From Owenia fusiformis (taxonomy: Eukaryota; Annelida; Polychaeta; Sabellida; Oweniidae): DNA of 60,000 nucleotides. Shown here piece after piece: positions 59,906-60,000 of this stretch. The DNA is taken from NCBI GenBank assembly GCA_903813345.2, contig CAIIXF020000008.1, positions 33,382,867 through 33,442,866 of the forward strand. The letters are read 5' to 3'. Position 1 is the stretch's first letter. Every line of letters starts with the position of its first letter. Below the pieces are notes generated by a model. The model did no database searches, was not told where the DNA came from, and saw only the letters and a program-made list of their open reading frames with translations. Both the position numbers and the translations under genes were made by a program.

Positions 59906-60000
59906 ACGTCATTCCCATGTAAAAGGGGATTCCCCTCAGTAATTATGTAAGACATGCAGATCTTCACAAATAAACATGATATTGTATGTCTAAAACAATA

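Overview
This is animal nuclear DNA: AT-rich, with genes split by introns that have GT/AG borders, a non-LTR retrotransposon, and many small inverted-repeat transposons. The gene set (an acylated globin, a QPD-type C-type lectin, a cGAS/Mab-21-like nucleotidyltransferase and a JHAMT-like methyltransferase) together with the dense MITE load suggests a marine lophotrochozoan, most likely a bivalve mollusc. That placement is inference. I saw no prokaryotic or viral gene, tRNA, rRNA or CRISPR array.

Genes. (1) 2413-3447 (-): last two exons of a class I SAM-dependent methyltransferase. (2) 20027-24965 (+): a complete three-exon globin (183 aa) with a Met-Gly-Cys acylation signal and introns at the two ancestral globin positions. 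(3) 31384-34124 (+): a complete two-exon secreted C-type lectin (255 aa; signal peptide, coiled coil, QPD-type domain). (4) 38096-40504 (+): a cGAS-like/Mab-21 nucleotidyltransferase whose exon is split by an 845-bp hAT insertion. Taking out the insert plus one target copy (852 bp) leaves a continuous frame of 518 codons. A decayed inverted fragment of a related gene lies at 36151-36390 (-).

Mobile and repeat DNA fills most of the rest. At 5569-14956 a Foldback-type element with 9-bp target duplications carries long inverted arms built from GAAGCCGGCTTC-type subrepeats and ~348-bp units. It was invaded by a nearly intact L1/Tx1-like LINE (7147-13231, 15-bp TSD, one in-frame stop in ORF2), whose 5' UTR was then invaded by a 746-bp foldback MITE (12282-13027, 8-bp TSD). 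This is a readable three-layer insertion series. Many other MITEs follow, among them a 762-bp element with perfect TIRs and 9-bp TSDs (16724-17485), a mariner remnant with a recognisable transposase piece (49777-50766), and a MITE inside a foldback MITE (52003-52264 in 51266-52405).

Two large structures dominate the right half. A giant palindrome (40754-49012) has ~3.8-4.0-kb arms that are nearly identical apart from one 169-bp insertion and a 19-bp indel. Its 487-bp spacer holds a tandem 192-bp repeat and a copy of the 3' flank of the cGAS-like gene. A ~1,047-bp macrosatellite (52570-59513, 6.6 copies, almost no divergence) carries in each unit a perfect palindromic RFX X-box and, in six units, a perfect CRE.

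No single multi-gene system is evident. The strongest leads are the nested Foldback element, the giant palindrome joined to an immune-type nucleotidyltransferase gene, and the X-box/CRE macrosatellite.
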